64,000 nucleotides of DNA from Crotalaria pallida (GCA_037953625.1 CM075650.1:120449706-120513705); one strand, 5' to 3'. Shown: positions 10,798 through 22,937, counted from the first letter of the stretch. Numbers and translations are program-made. The notes: a model not told the origin generated them from the letters alone.

Positions 10798-13065
10798 ATG
10801 ATATTTTTCCTTGGTTTTCCTTGGAATTTCCTTTTCATTTTAATAACACTTTATTCTATTTTTTTAATTAGATACGTGCTGCTCGCATTTAGGGCGGGCA
10901 GGAAAAGGTGTCACGTTTGGGCCAACAAAGCATTTAACGTGTCACACGTAGGATTATTAAAGGAACAAAAATTCGTTTCGGTGTCGAATAACTGTCTATA
11001 TTTATTGAGACAGTGTTGAGATGTGAGGAGAAATTAGATGCAAATATTTTTAGGAAAGTTTCATCTAGTTGGAGGAATATCTGAAAAGTTAGTTTGTTGG
11101 GAAATTTTATGGGAGAAGACTGGTTTGGGAAAAACATAGATATACTCCGACTGAGCAAGGAGATTTAAGAATAGAGAATGAAATTTCAAAAAAGTCAACT
11201 AGGGAAACAATAAAATTGTTCTGTTGTCATTGTAAATTAATTAATTTGATTGTTGCCAAATAATAAACTTTGACAACTTTTTAGTCTCGAAGGATGAGAC
11301 CGAGGGTGACAAATGTATTTTATTTTTAAAGAGAAAATTTTGAGAGTTAATAATCACATAGGTCCCCGAAAGATACCCGTGGATTTAGTTAGGTCCCTTA
11401 AAGATTTTTGGAAAAAGTTAGGTCCCCGAAAATTTTAAGAATTAATAGTCACATAGGTTCCCGAAAGATACGCGTAGAATCAGTCTTGATATTTCATATG
11501 AACTGACATACAAAAAATAGATCACTCTAAGTGAGGAAGAGATATAAGAATAATGAATGACATAGCAAAAAAGTCAACTAAAAAACAATAAAATTGTTCT
11601 GTTGTCAATTTAAATTAATTAATTTGATTGTTGTCAAATAATGATGTTTGCCAACCTTTGAGTCTTGAAGGATGAGACCGAGGGTGACAGGTGTATTTTA
11701 TTTTTAGAGCGAAAATTTACAGAAATAATAGTCACATAGGTCTCCGAAATATACCCACGGAGATGTCCCTGAAAGATTTGCGTAATTTCTTAAACTCCCC
11801 CAAGATTAATTTGACGTCACGTAGTCACCCATCCAATTTGGTTAGGAGGGACCTAACGAAATTATATGTGGCACGCTAAATGCTTTGTTGGCCCCAAAGC
11901 CATGTTGGACGGTTAAAGAGGTGTCACGTTTGAACCAACAAATATAGGATTATTAATGGAACGAAAATCCATTTCAATGTAAAACTAGTGTCTATATTTA
12001 TTGAGAAAGAATGTTGAGATGTGAGGAGGAATTAGGTGCAAATATAAATCCCTTTTGGTGTAGAATCAGTGTCTATATTTATTGAGAAAGAGTGTTGAGA
12101 TGTGAGGAGGAATTAGATGCAAAGAGTTTTAGGAAAGTTTCAACTTGTTGGAGGGATATCGGAAATGTTATTTGTTGGGAAATTGACATATAAAAAATAC
12201 TCCCTGTCCCACAAGGATGGTAAAAAAAATTACCTAAATTTTTTCCAAAATTATTCTATTGTCGATTTAAATTAATTAATTTGATTGTTGCCAAATAATA
12301 AAGTTTACCAACCTTTGAGTCTCGAAGGATGAGACAGACGGTGCAGATGTATTTTATTTTTAGAGAGAAAATTTTCAAAGTTAATAGTCATATAGGTCCC
12401 CGAAAGATACCCGTGGAATTGTCCTTGAAAGATTTGTGGAATCTCTTAAACTCTCCAAAGATCAATTTGGCGTCACGTAGTCCCCCATCCAATTTCGTCA
12501 GAAGGGACCTAACAGAATTCTACATGGCACATTAAATGCTTTGTTAGTCCCAATGCCATGTTGGACGGTTAAAAAGGTGCCACGTTTGGGCCAAAAAAGC
12601 ATTTAACATCTCACACGAATTATTAAAGGAACAAAAATCCGTTTCGGTGTAGAATTTCTATCTATATTTATTGAGAAAGAGTGTTGGATTTGTAGAGGAA
12701 TTAGATGCAGATATAAATCCCATTCGGTGCAGAATCATTGTCTATATTTATTGAGAAAGAGTGTTGAGATGTGAGGAGGAATTAGATGCAAATATTTTAG
12801 GAAAGTTTCATCTTGTTGGAGGGATATCGAAAAAGTATGTTTGCCGGGAAATTTAATGGGAGAGGACTGGTTTGGTAAAAACATAGATATACTCTGAGTG
12901 AGCAAGGAGATATAAAAATAAAGAATGACATAGCAAAAAAGTCAAATAAAGAAACAATAAAATTGTTCTGTTGTCACTGTAAATTAATTAATTTGATCGC
13001 CCGAAAATTTTCAAAGTTAATAATCACATTTGTCCCCGAAAACTTAAAAGATATATTGTTGTGAG

Positions 13066-13395
13066 AGGACCTGTGTAGATACAATGCATTAATGTTGGTT
13101 TCATGCATTTGCTTATTCATTCTCTGCATTTTCATTTATTTTCTGGTTTAGTTGGGGAGTTCTAGACTTGTGTAAAAGGGACACGACCTGTCCCGATACA
13201 ATGCATTAATGCTGGTTTCATGCATCTACTTATGCATTCTCTACATTTTCATTTATTTTCTGGTTTATTTGGGGGGTTCTAGATTGGTGTAAAAGGGACA
13301 CGACCTTTGCAGATACAATGCATTAATGTTGGTTTCATATATCTGCTTATGCATTATATGCATTTTCATCATTTATTTTCTGGTTTAGTTGTGGG
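13066..13395. repeat. Three-copy minisatellite-like block (module C)
   Basis: Three tandem copies of the 115-120-bp unit seen at 10554; the last copy leads into a shared sequence with 'TTTCATTTTAATAAAGC'. Confidence 0.75.
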
Positions 13396-13829
13396 GTTGT
13401 TGATTGATATAAAAGTGAGTTCTGAACGAGATTTTTCCTTGGCATTTCCTTTTCATTTTAATAAAGCTTTACTCTGTTATTTTTTTTAATTAAATACGGG
13501 CTACCCTCATTTAGGGGCAGGCAGAGCCTGGATTTTTTGCCCTAATTATTCTAATGTTCGGGAATACCCACCCGCAAAAATTGCAGGCCATTTGCGGTCG
13601 CGGGCCAAACCTGCTTGCTCGTCCTAATTGCTAAGACTAGTTTTGTATTTTCTTTGGGATTATTTTTAGAGAGAAAATTTCCAGAGTTAATAGTCACAAG
13701 ATACCTGTGAAATTGTCCCGGAAAGATTTGTGGAATCTCTTAAACTCTCCCAATATCAATTTGGCGTCACGTAGTCACCCATCCAATTTGGTGAGGAGGG
13801 ACCTAATGAAATTCTACGTGGCACTCTAA

Positions 13830-14279
13830 GGCTTTGTTTGGTTGCACGAGAGAAAATGGGAAGAGAGAAAATGAGAAGAAAGAAAATGAGAAGAGAGATT
13901 ATAAAGAGAAAATGAGTATATTTTGTGGATGTTTGGTTATAGGAGAGAAAATGAGAAGAAATATGAGAGAGAGAAAAGTTGTTTTGTTAAGTTTGAGAAA
14001 AAAGTGGAAAAAAACCAATAAATTTAAAAAAAAACAATGTGGCAGGAGAGTGCTAAGTTGGCTTTTTAATTGGCTTTCTGAAAAACATTGCACACAAACC
14101 AACGCTCCCTCAAAATCTTGCCACAAGGGAGAAGAAAAATTTTTCTTGTGCGACCCACCAATTTTTTTCTCTCCCTCCGTTTTCTCTCCTCTACCAAACA
14201 GGGGAAAACTCAGTTTTCCTCTCATTTTCTTTCCTCTCAAATTCTCTTCCCCCCAAATTCCACCCTACCAAACAGAGTG
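13830..14279. mobile_element. Tourist-like (PIF/Harbinger) MITE, 450 bp
   Basis: Ends GGCTTTGTTTGG and CCAAACAGAGTG form imperfect terminal inverted repeats typical of PIF/Harbinger MITEs. The element is flanked by the trinucleotide TAA on both sides (13827-13829 and 14280-14282). Neighbouring array copies, for example near 15470 ('CGCTAAATGCTTTG'), show the undisrupted site with a single TAA, which proves the insertion boundaries. The interior is GAGA/purine rich with no transposase. Confidence 0.9.
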
Positions 14280-14717
14280 TAAATGCTTTGTTGGCCCCAA
14301 TGCCATGTTGGACAGTTAAAAAGGTGTCATGTTTAGATCAACAAAGCATTTAACATGTTACATGTAGGATTATTAATGGAACAAAAATCCGTTTCGGTGT
14401 AGAACCAGTGTCTATATTTATTGAGAAAGAGTGTTGAGATGTGAGGAGGAATTAGATGCAAATATTTTTAGGAAAGTTTTATCTTGTTGGAGGGATATCG
14501 GAAAAGTATGTTTGCTCGGAAATTTTACGGGAACATAGATATATACTCTGAGTGAGCAAGGAGATACAAGAATAAAGAATGACACTGCAAAAAAGTCAAA
14601 TAAAGAAACAATAAATTGTTCTGTTTTCAGTGTAAATTAATTAATTTGATTGCCCGAAAATTTTCAGAGTTAATAGTCACATTTGTCCCCGAAAACTTAA
14701 AAGATATATTGTTGTGA

Positions 14718-15040
14718 AAGGACCTGTGTAAATACAATGTATTAATGTTGGTTTCATGCATCTGCTTATTCATTCTCTGCATTTTCATTTATTTTCTGGT
14801 TAAGTTGAGGGGTTCTAGACTGGTGTAAAAGGGACACATTAATTCTGGTTTCATGCATCTGCTTATACATCTCTGCATCTTCATTTATTTTCTATTTTAG
14901 TTTGGGGGCGGGGTATTCTAGACTGGTGTAAAAGGGACACGGCCTTTGCAGATACAATGCATTAATGTTGGTTTCATGTATCTGCTTATGCATTCTATGC
15001 ATTTTCATCATTTATTTTCTGGTTTAGTTGTGGGGTTATA
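14718..15040. repeat. Three-copy minisatellite-like block (module C)
   Basis: Same unit as at 10554 and 13066; the middle copy has lost the 'GACCTGTGCAGATACAATG' start. Its neighbours (modules A, B and D) are in the same order as in the 13.0-13.7 kb copy, so whole blocks of about 1.6 kb were duplicated. Confidence 0.7.
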
Positions 15041-16408
15041 GATTGATATAAAATAGAGTTATTTTTCCTTAGTTTTCCTTGGCATTTCCTTTTCATTTTA
15101 ATAACGCTTTATTCTGTTATTATTTTTTTTAATTAAATACGCGCTGTCCTCATTTAAGGAGCGCAGAGCTTGGATTTTGGCCCTAATTATTCTAATGTTC
15201 GGGCATGCCCACCCGCAAAAATTGCGGGCCATTTGCGGTCGCGGGCCAAACCTGCCCGCCCACCCTAATTGCCAAGACTAGTCCTGTATTTTCTGTGGGA
15301 TTATTTTTAGAGAGAAAATTTTCAGAGTTATAGTCACAAGATACCCGTGAAATTGTCCTTGAAAGATTTGTGGAATCTCTTAAACTCCTCCAAGATCAAT
15401 TTGGCGTCACGTAGTCACCCATCCAATTTAGTCAGGAGGGACCTAACGAAATTCTACGTGGGACGCTAAATGCTTTGTTGGCCCCAATGCCATGTTGGAC
15501 GGTTAAAAAGGTGTCACATTTGGACCAACAAAGCATTTAACGTATTACATGTAGGATTATTAATGGAACAAAATCCGTTTCGGTGTAGAACCAGTGTCTA
15601 TATTTATTGAGAAAGAGTGTTGAGATGTGAGGAGGAATTAGATGCAGATATAAATCCCTTTCGGTGTAGAATCATTGTCTATATTTATTGAGAAAGAGTG
15701 TTGAGATGTGAGGAGGAATTAGATGCAAAGATTTTTAGGGAAGTTTCATCTTGTTGGAGGGATATCGAAAATGTTAGTTTGTTGAGAAATTGACATAGAT
15801 CCACGAAAGATACCCTTGGAATCAGTGTTGGTATTTCACGTGAATTAACATATAAAAAATACTCCCTCTATCCCACAAGGATGGTAAAAAAAATGGCTAA
15901 ATATTTTGTCCAAAATTATTCTGTTGTCAATTTAAATTAATTAATTTTATTGCTGCCAAATAATAAAGTTTGCCAATGAGTCTCGAAGGATGAGACAAAG
16001 GGTGCAGATGTATTTTATTTTTAGAGAGAAAATTTTCAAAGTTAATAGTCATATAGGTCCCCGAAAGATACCCGTGGAATTGTCCCTGAAAGATTTGTGG
16101 AATCTCTTAAACTCCCCAAAGATCAATTTGGCATCATGTAGTCCCCCATCCAATTTCGTCAGGAGGGACCTAACGTAATTCTAAATGGCACGTTAAATGC
16201 TTTGTTGGCCCCAATGTCATGTTGGATAGTTAAAAAAGTGCCATGTTTGGGCCAACAAAGTATTTAACGTGTCACACGTTGGATTATTAAAGGAACAAAA
16301 ATCCGTTTTGGTGTAGAATCATTGTCTATATTTATTGAGAAAAAGTGTTGGATGTGTGGAGGAATTAGATGCATATATAAATCTCATTCGGTGTAGAATC
16401 ATTGTCTA

Positions 16409-17540
16409 GCCCGTATTAAGGATGTAGGGTGTATCGCTCGACCTGTACGGCGTCGCGAGGTCAGATGAATGCCTACCCATCCCTAGTTGGGCCACTCGGT
16501 GTGCTCCTAAGGGGGGCTGAGTGTGGGGGGTCCGACCTGATGAAGACCAGGTCGGATGGAATGCTCTCAACCTGTAGAAGGTCGGTTGGAGCCAGCTGGT
16601 CTTGGTCTGTCCGAGGTCGGGTTGAATGTTAGAGTTCCGACCTGTGCGGAGTCCAGGTGAGCTTTGATGACGTGCAGATCTTGTGTTCGGTCTTGTTTCG
16701 TCCGATTGGGACTGATGGTGATGCTTGAACATCTTCATAGTTAGTCCGAGTAATAGGTGGCAAGCCTTCGAACTGTCATGGCATTGGGACTGGTGTGAAT
16801 GGACTTAGGTCGATCAAGGTAGGTCTCAGTTCGGTTAGCCCTACAAGTCGCCAAAGCTGGTGTAGGCTTGGAGAAGCCTGTGTCGAGCTTAAGTTGGCAA
16901 GGATTCGATCTAGTGCCTTAGTCTTCTCTCCTGTCTTTTCAGTTGCCTGTGGTGACGCTAAGGTTTCCCCAAGTTGACACGCGTCAAGGCTACGTTTTGA
17001 AAAGAGGGAAAGTAATGATGAATGTCTTTTCAAAAATCGAAATTTTGTCTGGTTGTCCCCACGATGTGGCCACGTGGCCAAGATCCGCGAAATGGGCTCT
17101 CTCCCACCTTTTTGGGCCTCGGTGGGGGCGTGGAAGGGCAAAGTATTTAAGCTTGGTTTTTTCACTCTTCCACTCCTTTTGCAACTTCTTCAGAAAGTTT
17201 TGTTTTTTCTCTTGTTGTTGCACCAACCATTTCAATGCCAAGTCCCAACATTTTCCTTCTACCACCTTTATTTCTTCTGTTTCAGGTATATTTTCTTCTC
17301 TTTCGAGTTCCTTTTCCCTTTCGTTTCTTTTTCTTTCTCTCCTGGGTCTTTCCTTCAGCGTTTTCTCTGGTTGGGGGTTTTGCATGAGGTTCTTGAATGG
17401 AACCGTTTTGAAGTGGGTTTTTAGAGAACATTCCTGTTCTCTGTAACCTCAAGAGGTGTATTGAGGAGTCAATCTTTTTTCTTCATTTTTTCTTTTACTC
17501 TTTTCAAGTTTTTGACTCCCATGTGACTCTTTTCCCAGGT
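16409..17540 (+). other. GC-richer leader upstream of the transposon-protein pseudogene
   Basis: Composition changes sharply at 16409, where the array breaks off. The first 300 bp is full of GACCTG/AGGTCGG motifs in both orientations. The later part is pyrimidine rich (17160-17350) and looks like a 5' UTR or LTR leader; a plausible splice acceptor 'TTTTCCCAG' lies just before the ATG at 17541. I could not find LTR ends or target duplications. Confidence 0.4.
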
Positions 17541-19358
17541 ATGGTGAAGCGAAGAGTCATCGCCCATCCTAAGGAGTTCCCACTCCCCCCAAACCACGAA
17601 GAGTACGACTAGGTTGACAGCGAGGCTCTCGGGACTCGATCAGAGTATTCTTTGGCAAACACCCTTGACGAAGTTTGAGCCGCTGTTCTTCCTTGTAAAG
17701 GGATGAGACTAGGGTTGCTTATGAAGTTTCCACTGCAGGGGAAAATGATAGGATTTGTTGCCGCCTCGCTGATGGGGAAAGAGGCTTCTTATTTTATGCT
17801 GAAGTTTTGAGCCAGTTAGGGGTTTGCTTGCCCCTTTTCGATTTTGAGATGAGGCTGTTGATGTTCTATGGCCTAGCTCCTACCCAACTACGTCCTAGTG
17901 GCTAGGCCTTTGTTCGGATGTTCCAGCAATTTTGTGCTGGATTAAATCAGAGGTGTCGTCTTTAGAACTTTTATTGGTTGTTTACTCCCCAGAGAACTTC
18001 CATGGAGAAGGGGAGTGATAAGAGACTTTGGGTCTCTTTCAGGTCGAGGAGCGACTCAGCCGTTTTCTCCAAGTACTGCGATTTGTGGAAGACCTTCAAA
18101 TCGGGCTTCTTCAAATATTTGTTCGTGGGTGAGGGGCCTTGTTGGTTCATGAACGGGGATCAACCTTGCTTTCCCCTCTTCTGGTCTAGGGATTTTTACC
18201 AAACGGAGTCACAAAATTTTCACTTTAAGTGGGAGATGATGACTCCAAACGAGCAAAATGGTGTGAAGTTGGCGGAAGAGTGGTTAGAGGGTTATGGCCA
18301 ACTCCATACTCCGAGTTTTGTTAGACTTCGCGAGGAAGAAGCGAGGGGTGAATTGGGTATGCCCTCGGCATTTTTTTTACAGTATCTGTTTCTTTATTTA
18401 GATAAGGTCATTTCTCAAGTTCAAGTCGAGAAAACGGGAGGGGTGCACGAGCTGCAATTTTTTTCAAGAAAAGGAAGCTGACTGGAGCATCTGGTTCCGC
18501 ACCTGTGCAGGTCACTTCTCCGGCGGCCTCGCAACAGTCATCGAAGCATACTTAGAGAGCGGGAGCTCGGGAGGAACCCGCAGCTTAGCTTTCCCTGGAG
18601 GCTGGATCCTCTCCTGCTGCTAAGAGGACCAGGGTGGAGAAGGGGAAGGAGGTCGTCGCTGACGAGCTGATTCGAGAGGCTGTTCTTCCGCCTGTTGGGG
18701 TCGACAGGTAATCATAACTGCCTTGTCCTTCCAATATATGATTATGAGTTTGTTCTAACCGCTTTACTTTGCAGGTTGTGCCATTTTTAACACGACTTGG
18801 CTAGAACCTTGATCCGGGGTCTTTTCGAGTCTGCTAGCTGGTTGGCTGGGCTAGCTATTCACGGCGAGGAGATGGCTCTAAGCCTGAATAATGCCAAGCA
18901 TGAAAGGCGGGTGCAGGCCTTGGAGGAGAGCCTTTCCGCCGAGAAGAAGGCGAGGGAGGAGGCAGAGAAGAGGTTAGAGTCCGCCCTGAAGTCGAAGGAG
19001 GAGGTGGAGGCGAGCTTGGCTAACGCTCAAAAGGAAGCCGAGGAGCATGCCTAGGTTGTAGAAGCCCGTGCCAAGGTGGTGGATGCTCGCCTTAGGAGGA
19101 TGAAAGAGAAGGCTTTGAGGCACAAGATCGAGGAGGAGGAGAATCACTTCTACTGGAATCAAACCCACGTCGGCCAGTTTGTCAATGCTCTGAATCAGTT
19201 CTCTTTCCTCAACCAACACCTCAATGTTCATGGTGCCCATCCCGACCATCGCGTTGAAGATGGTCAGATTGTCTTCGAAGATAGGCCAGTTGACCTAACT
19301 TATGTTGACCTTCATAATCCTCGCGAGTTGGTTGATGACAATAGAGCATACTTTGTTT
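17541..19358 (+). pseudogene. Plant 'gypsy-type transposon' family protein, pseudogene
   Basis: The frame opens 'MVKRRVIAHPKEFPLPPN'. Further on it reads 'DRICCRLADGERGFLFYAEV', 'PLFDFEMRLLMFYGLAPTQL', 'AFVRMFQQFCAGLN' and 'FPLFWSRDF', the layout of the plant putative gypsy-type transposon family (Pfam Transposase_28). The C-terminal half (18797-19358) is a charged coiled coil (heptad-like 'EESLSAEKKAREEAEKRLE') followed by 'VGQFVNALNQFSFLNQHLN'. In-frame stops occur, twice where TGG (W) is expected, a T-homopolymer frameshift lies near 18460 (before 'KKRKLTGAS'), and another stop follows 'EEHA' near 19053. A short intron is retained at 18708-18774. The native role of the family is unknown. 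Confidence 0.7.
18708..18774 (+). other. Intron (67 bp) in the transposon-protein pseudogene
   Basis: GTAATC donor and TTTGCAG acceptor with an AT/T-rich interior. Removing it joins the acidic linker 'PPVGVDR' to the coiled-coil exon. Its presence argues against the locus being a processed (mRNA-derived) copy. Confidence 0.6.
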
Positions 19359-19831
19359 GAAGATAATCCCTTTAAAAATACACACAGAGCATATCAGAAT
19401 AGCACACAAATATTGCAAGTCAAACATGCAGCAACAGTAAAGCAACAAGAACATCAAGATAAAGAAATTATCCCAACTCTCATGCTGAAAATCATCATTA
19501 CAAAGTCTTGCTTTCAGCAGATACCAAATTTTCATAAATTCTCAATAATCATGTTTCATTCCATAAAGCTACAAATGCAATGGCACAACTTTTTTATTAT
19601 AGTTCCCATAAATATGAGAGATAAAGACAGGCACAACCAAAAATATTAGTGTCAGAGACACTGCTCTACATAAACAGTTGCAAATCTCATATTTTCTTCA
19701 GCCAGCTTAAACTCTTTAAACAAAATAATTCATTTCCAGGAGAGAATCTGGGTAGAAATTTTGGTAATAAATAGAAAACAGAATCGAAAAATGAAGAGAT
19801 AAAATATTGCTGTGGAAAAGAAAAAAAAATA
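19359..19831. other. Intronic or intergenic sequence between two pseudogenes
   Basis: AT-rich, with no similarity that I can name. It starts directly after the stop of the transposon-protein frame and may be intron of the minus-strand gene fragment that follows. Confidence 0.4.
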
Positions 19832-20790
19832 CCTTTCACCATCCATAGCAAACTTTTTGGGAGAAAGATAATTGTCAGGCAACAAAGAACCACTTGAAAA
19901 CTTCTTATTCTGATTTATAGCATTTTGAGGCAATGAACTACTTGGTCCAAAACTTTCATTGTCATCTCTTGGACTAGCATTATTGACATCATCCTCACAT
20001 ATATCAAAACAACCTTTGCAAAAATTACATATAATGAATATAAAGCAACCTCTAATGGAAAGAACATCGCTTAATAGACTTGTATATAATTTTAGAAAAT
20101 ACAAGGAGAATTTAACCCCTCGCCGAGAAAAACTTTTCAATTGACTATTCAAATGCACCTCTTTGCCACATATCTTTTTTTTTTAATTCTTTATCATGCA
20201 AAACAACAAAGTATATCATATTATATTTATATAGATGAATGAAGAAATGGATCTGAAAGAATACTGCAAAAACTTGAATGGGATTTTTATAGAGATCTTA
20301 TAAGAGAAAAAAAAAACTAGATTAGAAAGAAACAAATAACTCACTTTGTATTTTGCAAGTACACCAATGATATCATGACCCAAACTCCCCATCACCTAAA
20401 AAGAGAGGGAAAAAAACCGGAAAAAAAAACAAAGAGAGAATAACCACACTTAAGTGCTTGAAGGGGTTTAATAGGAAATGAAGCAAGTGAACTCTTCAAA
20501 TCCTGAAGATTGTTGAATCCATCCTGAAACAAGATCTAGTGTAAATACTACTAATCCAGGCATAGCATGTATACTAAAAAAATAGGGCTAGTCTTCGAGT
20601 TCAAAGAGAACATAAGATAAAGTGAGGAACTCAAGAAAGTAATAGATCATTTCAGGACAATAACACTACCTCCTTATCCAACGTGGGTGTGGCATCTAAA
20701 TTATTAGTTGCTGTAGTAAATAGCCCATCTGCTTGAACCTTGAAGTCATCAGATTGGTTGTTCTCCTTCTTTAGGGATTTAGTGAATGAC
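19832..20790 (-). pseudogene. Exons of an unidentified host gene, decayed
   Basis: Four exon-like blocks can be read on the minus strand. About 20790-20670 reads 'FTKSLKKENNQSDDF...TPTLDKE' and ends at a GT donor. 20523-20450 reads 'DGFNNLQDLKSSLASFP' after a TTTCAG acceptor. 20395-20345 reads 'VMGSLGHDIIGVLAKYK' and ends at GTGAGT. 20012-19832 reads 'CFDICEDDVNNASPRDD...PKKFAMDGE' between a GCAAAG acceptor and a GTATTT donor. The donor after the second block looks damaged (AAG|TGTGG) and phases do not all join, so it is a broken copy. Upstream (20800-20970) is a pyrimidine-rich 5'UTR-like stretch with 'ACCCTAATC'. I do not recognise the protein. Confidence 0.5.
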
Positions 20791-20989
20791 AAGGGAAGAG
20801 AGTGAAATGGGAGTGTGATTAGGGTTCAAGAAAGCGAAAAACAAAAAGAGAAAATAGGGAGGCCATGGGGAAGGAGGGAGGCGGAGGTGAAGGGAAAAGG
20901 GAAGAGAGAAGGTGAAAGGGAAAAGAGAAGGTGAAACGTAAGGAATGAGTGAAGGAATAGGAAGGAGTAGCGGGGGCGTGAAAATTTTG

Positions 20990-21239
20990 CAGGTTGTGCC
21001 ATAAAATTCATCAACTACGGAATATTGCCTAGCAAACTAATCTGCTACGGAATTTTATATTGTTACCAATATTCCCAAGTTAAACCGTAGTTGTTCCATA
21101 GTTGTTTTTCATATAATAAGTGTAGTTTATAGTATTGAAAACTAACTAGGGAAATTAACTTCGTATCTATTCTATAGCTGATTTGCTATGAAATTGCTAG
21201 GAAAAAATTTCATAGCTGTCCGAGAAAATTCTTGTAGTG
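20990..21239. mobile_element. CACTA transposon terminus
   Basis: The right edge reads GAGAAAATTCTTGTAGTG, the exact complement of a CACTACAAGAATTTTC terminus. Inside it are subterminal repeats of the 'CTACGGAATTTTAT' and 'CATAGTTGTT/CATAGCTG' type. The other terminus was not found; with the gene fragment just inside, it may be the end of a gene-carrying CACTA element. Confidence 0.65.
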
Positions 21240-22146
21240 AGAACTCTATAGATAGTGAAACCAAGTTAACTTGTTTGAAAACTTGGATTTGAATAAACTC
21301 GGGTACAGTTAAGCAAATTCATGAGTTCACCTCAGCCTAATCCATCTAAAGTTGAAACAATAATGTAATATGTTTGCTTTATTGTGAAACTTCAATATGA
21401 AATATTAATTAAAAAAACTTTGCCTAAAAAAATATTGGTTATAAGTTGGTACCATATTATTCGTGTATAGTATATTACTTGTATTGTTTTATGTATGTTA
21501 TTTGCACTTGATTGATGTTTTATGTATGCCTTAGCATGTAAGATTTACCCTAACCCTAACTTCCACCCTTTGGTTCTTAATATTCATATTTATTCAATAT
21601 TTTTTAAAATTTAAATAATAATTATAAATATTCTTTTCAAAATTATATCAAATGTTTACATTTCTAATGTTAATAACAATACTAACTTAATTGGTGTATC
21701 TAAATTCTCCAAAAAAATCTTATGTTAAAAGACGAAGATAGTATAATTTATATTTTCACTTATTTGAGTTATCAAATACTCCCTCAAGTCATATTTATAA
21801 GACCATATTCCAATTTACAATAACATTTAATATATTCTTTTCAAAAATATCATATTAAGTCAACATTTTTATTTATAAGACAAGTTTTATTAAAAAGAAA
21901 TGGGAAAACCAGGAGTATAAGGAATAAACCCAACCTCATAAAGATAAACAAAATATAAAGAAAACGAACAATTTATGAATGATCTCCACCAACCCACATT
22001 GTTAACTCATACAAAAAAAATTAAACTACTACCCCCATCCCATTGCAAAACTATGACCAACCAACATAAATACACACTAGACCATGAGCAATAAGATAAA
22101 ATATTTGAAAGGGTCTTATTTATATCTTCACTAAAGGAAAAGAAAA
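21240..22146. other. AT-rich intergenic DNA containing one MITE
   Basis: No gene is supported. The only defined structure is the Stowaway-like element at 21779-21915. Confidence 0.5.
21779..21915. mobile_element. Stowaway-like MITE, 137 bp
   Basis: Starts CTCCCTCAAGTCATATTTAT and ends ACCAGGAG between TA dinucleotides (21777-21778 and 21916-21917). The 'CTCCCTC' start and TA duplication are the Stowaway (Tc1/mariner) pattern, but the right terminus matches only in its last bases. Confidence 0.5.
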
Positions 22147-22268
22147 AAAAAAGAAAGGAAAAGCAAAAAGCTTTGAAAGGAAACCACACTTAATTAAAAA
22201 AAAAGAAAGAAAAAGAAAGGAAAAGCAAAAGGCTTTGAAAGGAAACCACACTTAATTAAAAAAAAGAA
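22147..22268. repeat. Tandem duplication of a unit of about 60 bp
   Basis: Two adjacent copies of a unit containing 'GGAAAAGCAAAA.GCTTTGA' and 'GGAAACCACACTTAATTAA'. Almost identical, so recent. Confidence 0.8.
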
Positions 22269-22747
22269 GGAGGAAAACCAAAGGACATTTTTGTTTTGTT
22301 ATAAAAGATGATAAATAGTTTTAATCCAAGTTTTTAACTGACTGTCTTTATCCCCATCATCAGTATGGCACATGGCATTTGGCAAGAGAAAATTAGCAAA
22401 TTCCTTTTCTAATTCTAGTGATGTCCAAGAGTATGTAGAAGTGTTTTAAGAAGAAGTAAGTGAAGTGATGTTGTTCAAGTTGAAGCAACTTCAAAGACAA
22501 CAGTAACACGGCATGTTACAGATCTAGAACTAGCAAATAAGCCATTGTCATCACCCAACCTCTCTTTCAATAATTGATTCCCAGAAATTTACTCCATTTT
22601 CATCTCTTCATACCTCTACCCAATTCTCCTCCTCCAATAATCTCCAGTAATCTCCCTATTAAAATATTTCTGGATTCTTGACTCCTAATCCTCCATTTTT
22701 TTGTTTACAAACTTCCTTCCATTTGACCCAACTTATCTTACCTTACC

Positions 22748-22937
22748 CTTATCATGACCCCACAAAAATCTCTCTTTTAAAATGACCCCACAAAAATCTC
22801 TCTTTTAAAATATTATTTATTGATTAATAACAGTTTTTGGAGCTACGAAATATCAAGGTATAGAAGACAGTATCGATTTATTGATTAATAACAGTTTTTG
22901 GAGCTACGAAATATCAAGGTATAGAAGAGAATATCGA
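22748..22937. repeat. Two consecutive tandem duplications (28 and about 61 bp)
   Basis: 'ATGACCCCACAAAAATCTC' is repeated 28 bp apart. Immediately after, a unit of about 61 bp with 'TTTTTGGAGCTACGAAATAT' is repeated once. Both pairs are near-identical. Confidence 0.85.

Larger units (their letters stand above)
8776..16408. repeat. Patchwork array of one repeat family
   Basis: Four modules recur in similar order. (A) 'AGTTAATAGTCACATAGG' then 'CCCGAAAGATACCC', near 9826, 11340, 11440, 11720, 12376, 13685, 15325 and 16038, with truncated copies at 10471, 13012 and 14660. (B) 'CTATATTTATTGAGAAAGA' plus 'GATGTGAGGAGGAATTAGA', near 10107, 10190, 10999, 11991, 12068, 12660, 12738, 14410, 15596, 15680 and 16323. 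(C) a minisatellite-like block annotated separately. (D) 'TTGCGGGCCATTTGCGG', near 9711, 13565 and 15205. Copies at 8780-9260 are in the opposite orientation. There are no open frames with protein similarity. The array stops abruptly at 16408 in mid-module. Confidence 0.8.

Noticed and set aside
12198..15900. Two further complete Stowaway MITEs (CTCCCT..TCCCACAAGGATGG near 12205 and 15865)
   Set aside because: Only the left ends are present; no right ends or second TA, so they are fragments carried by the array.
8391..16408. The repeated array as a CRISPR-like array
   Set aside because: Modules are long, degenerate and of uneven spacing in plant-type DNA; no uniform short repeats and spacers.
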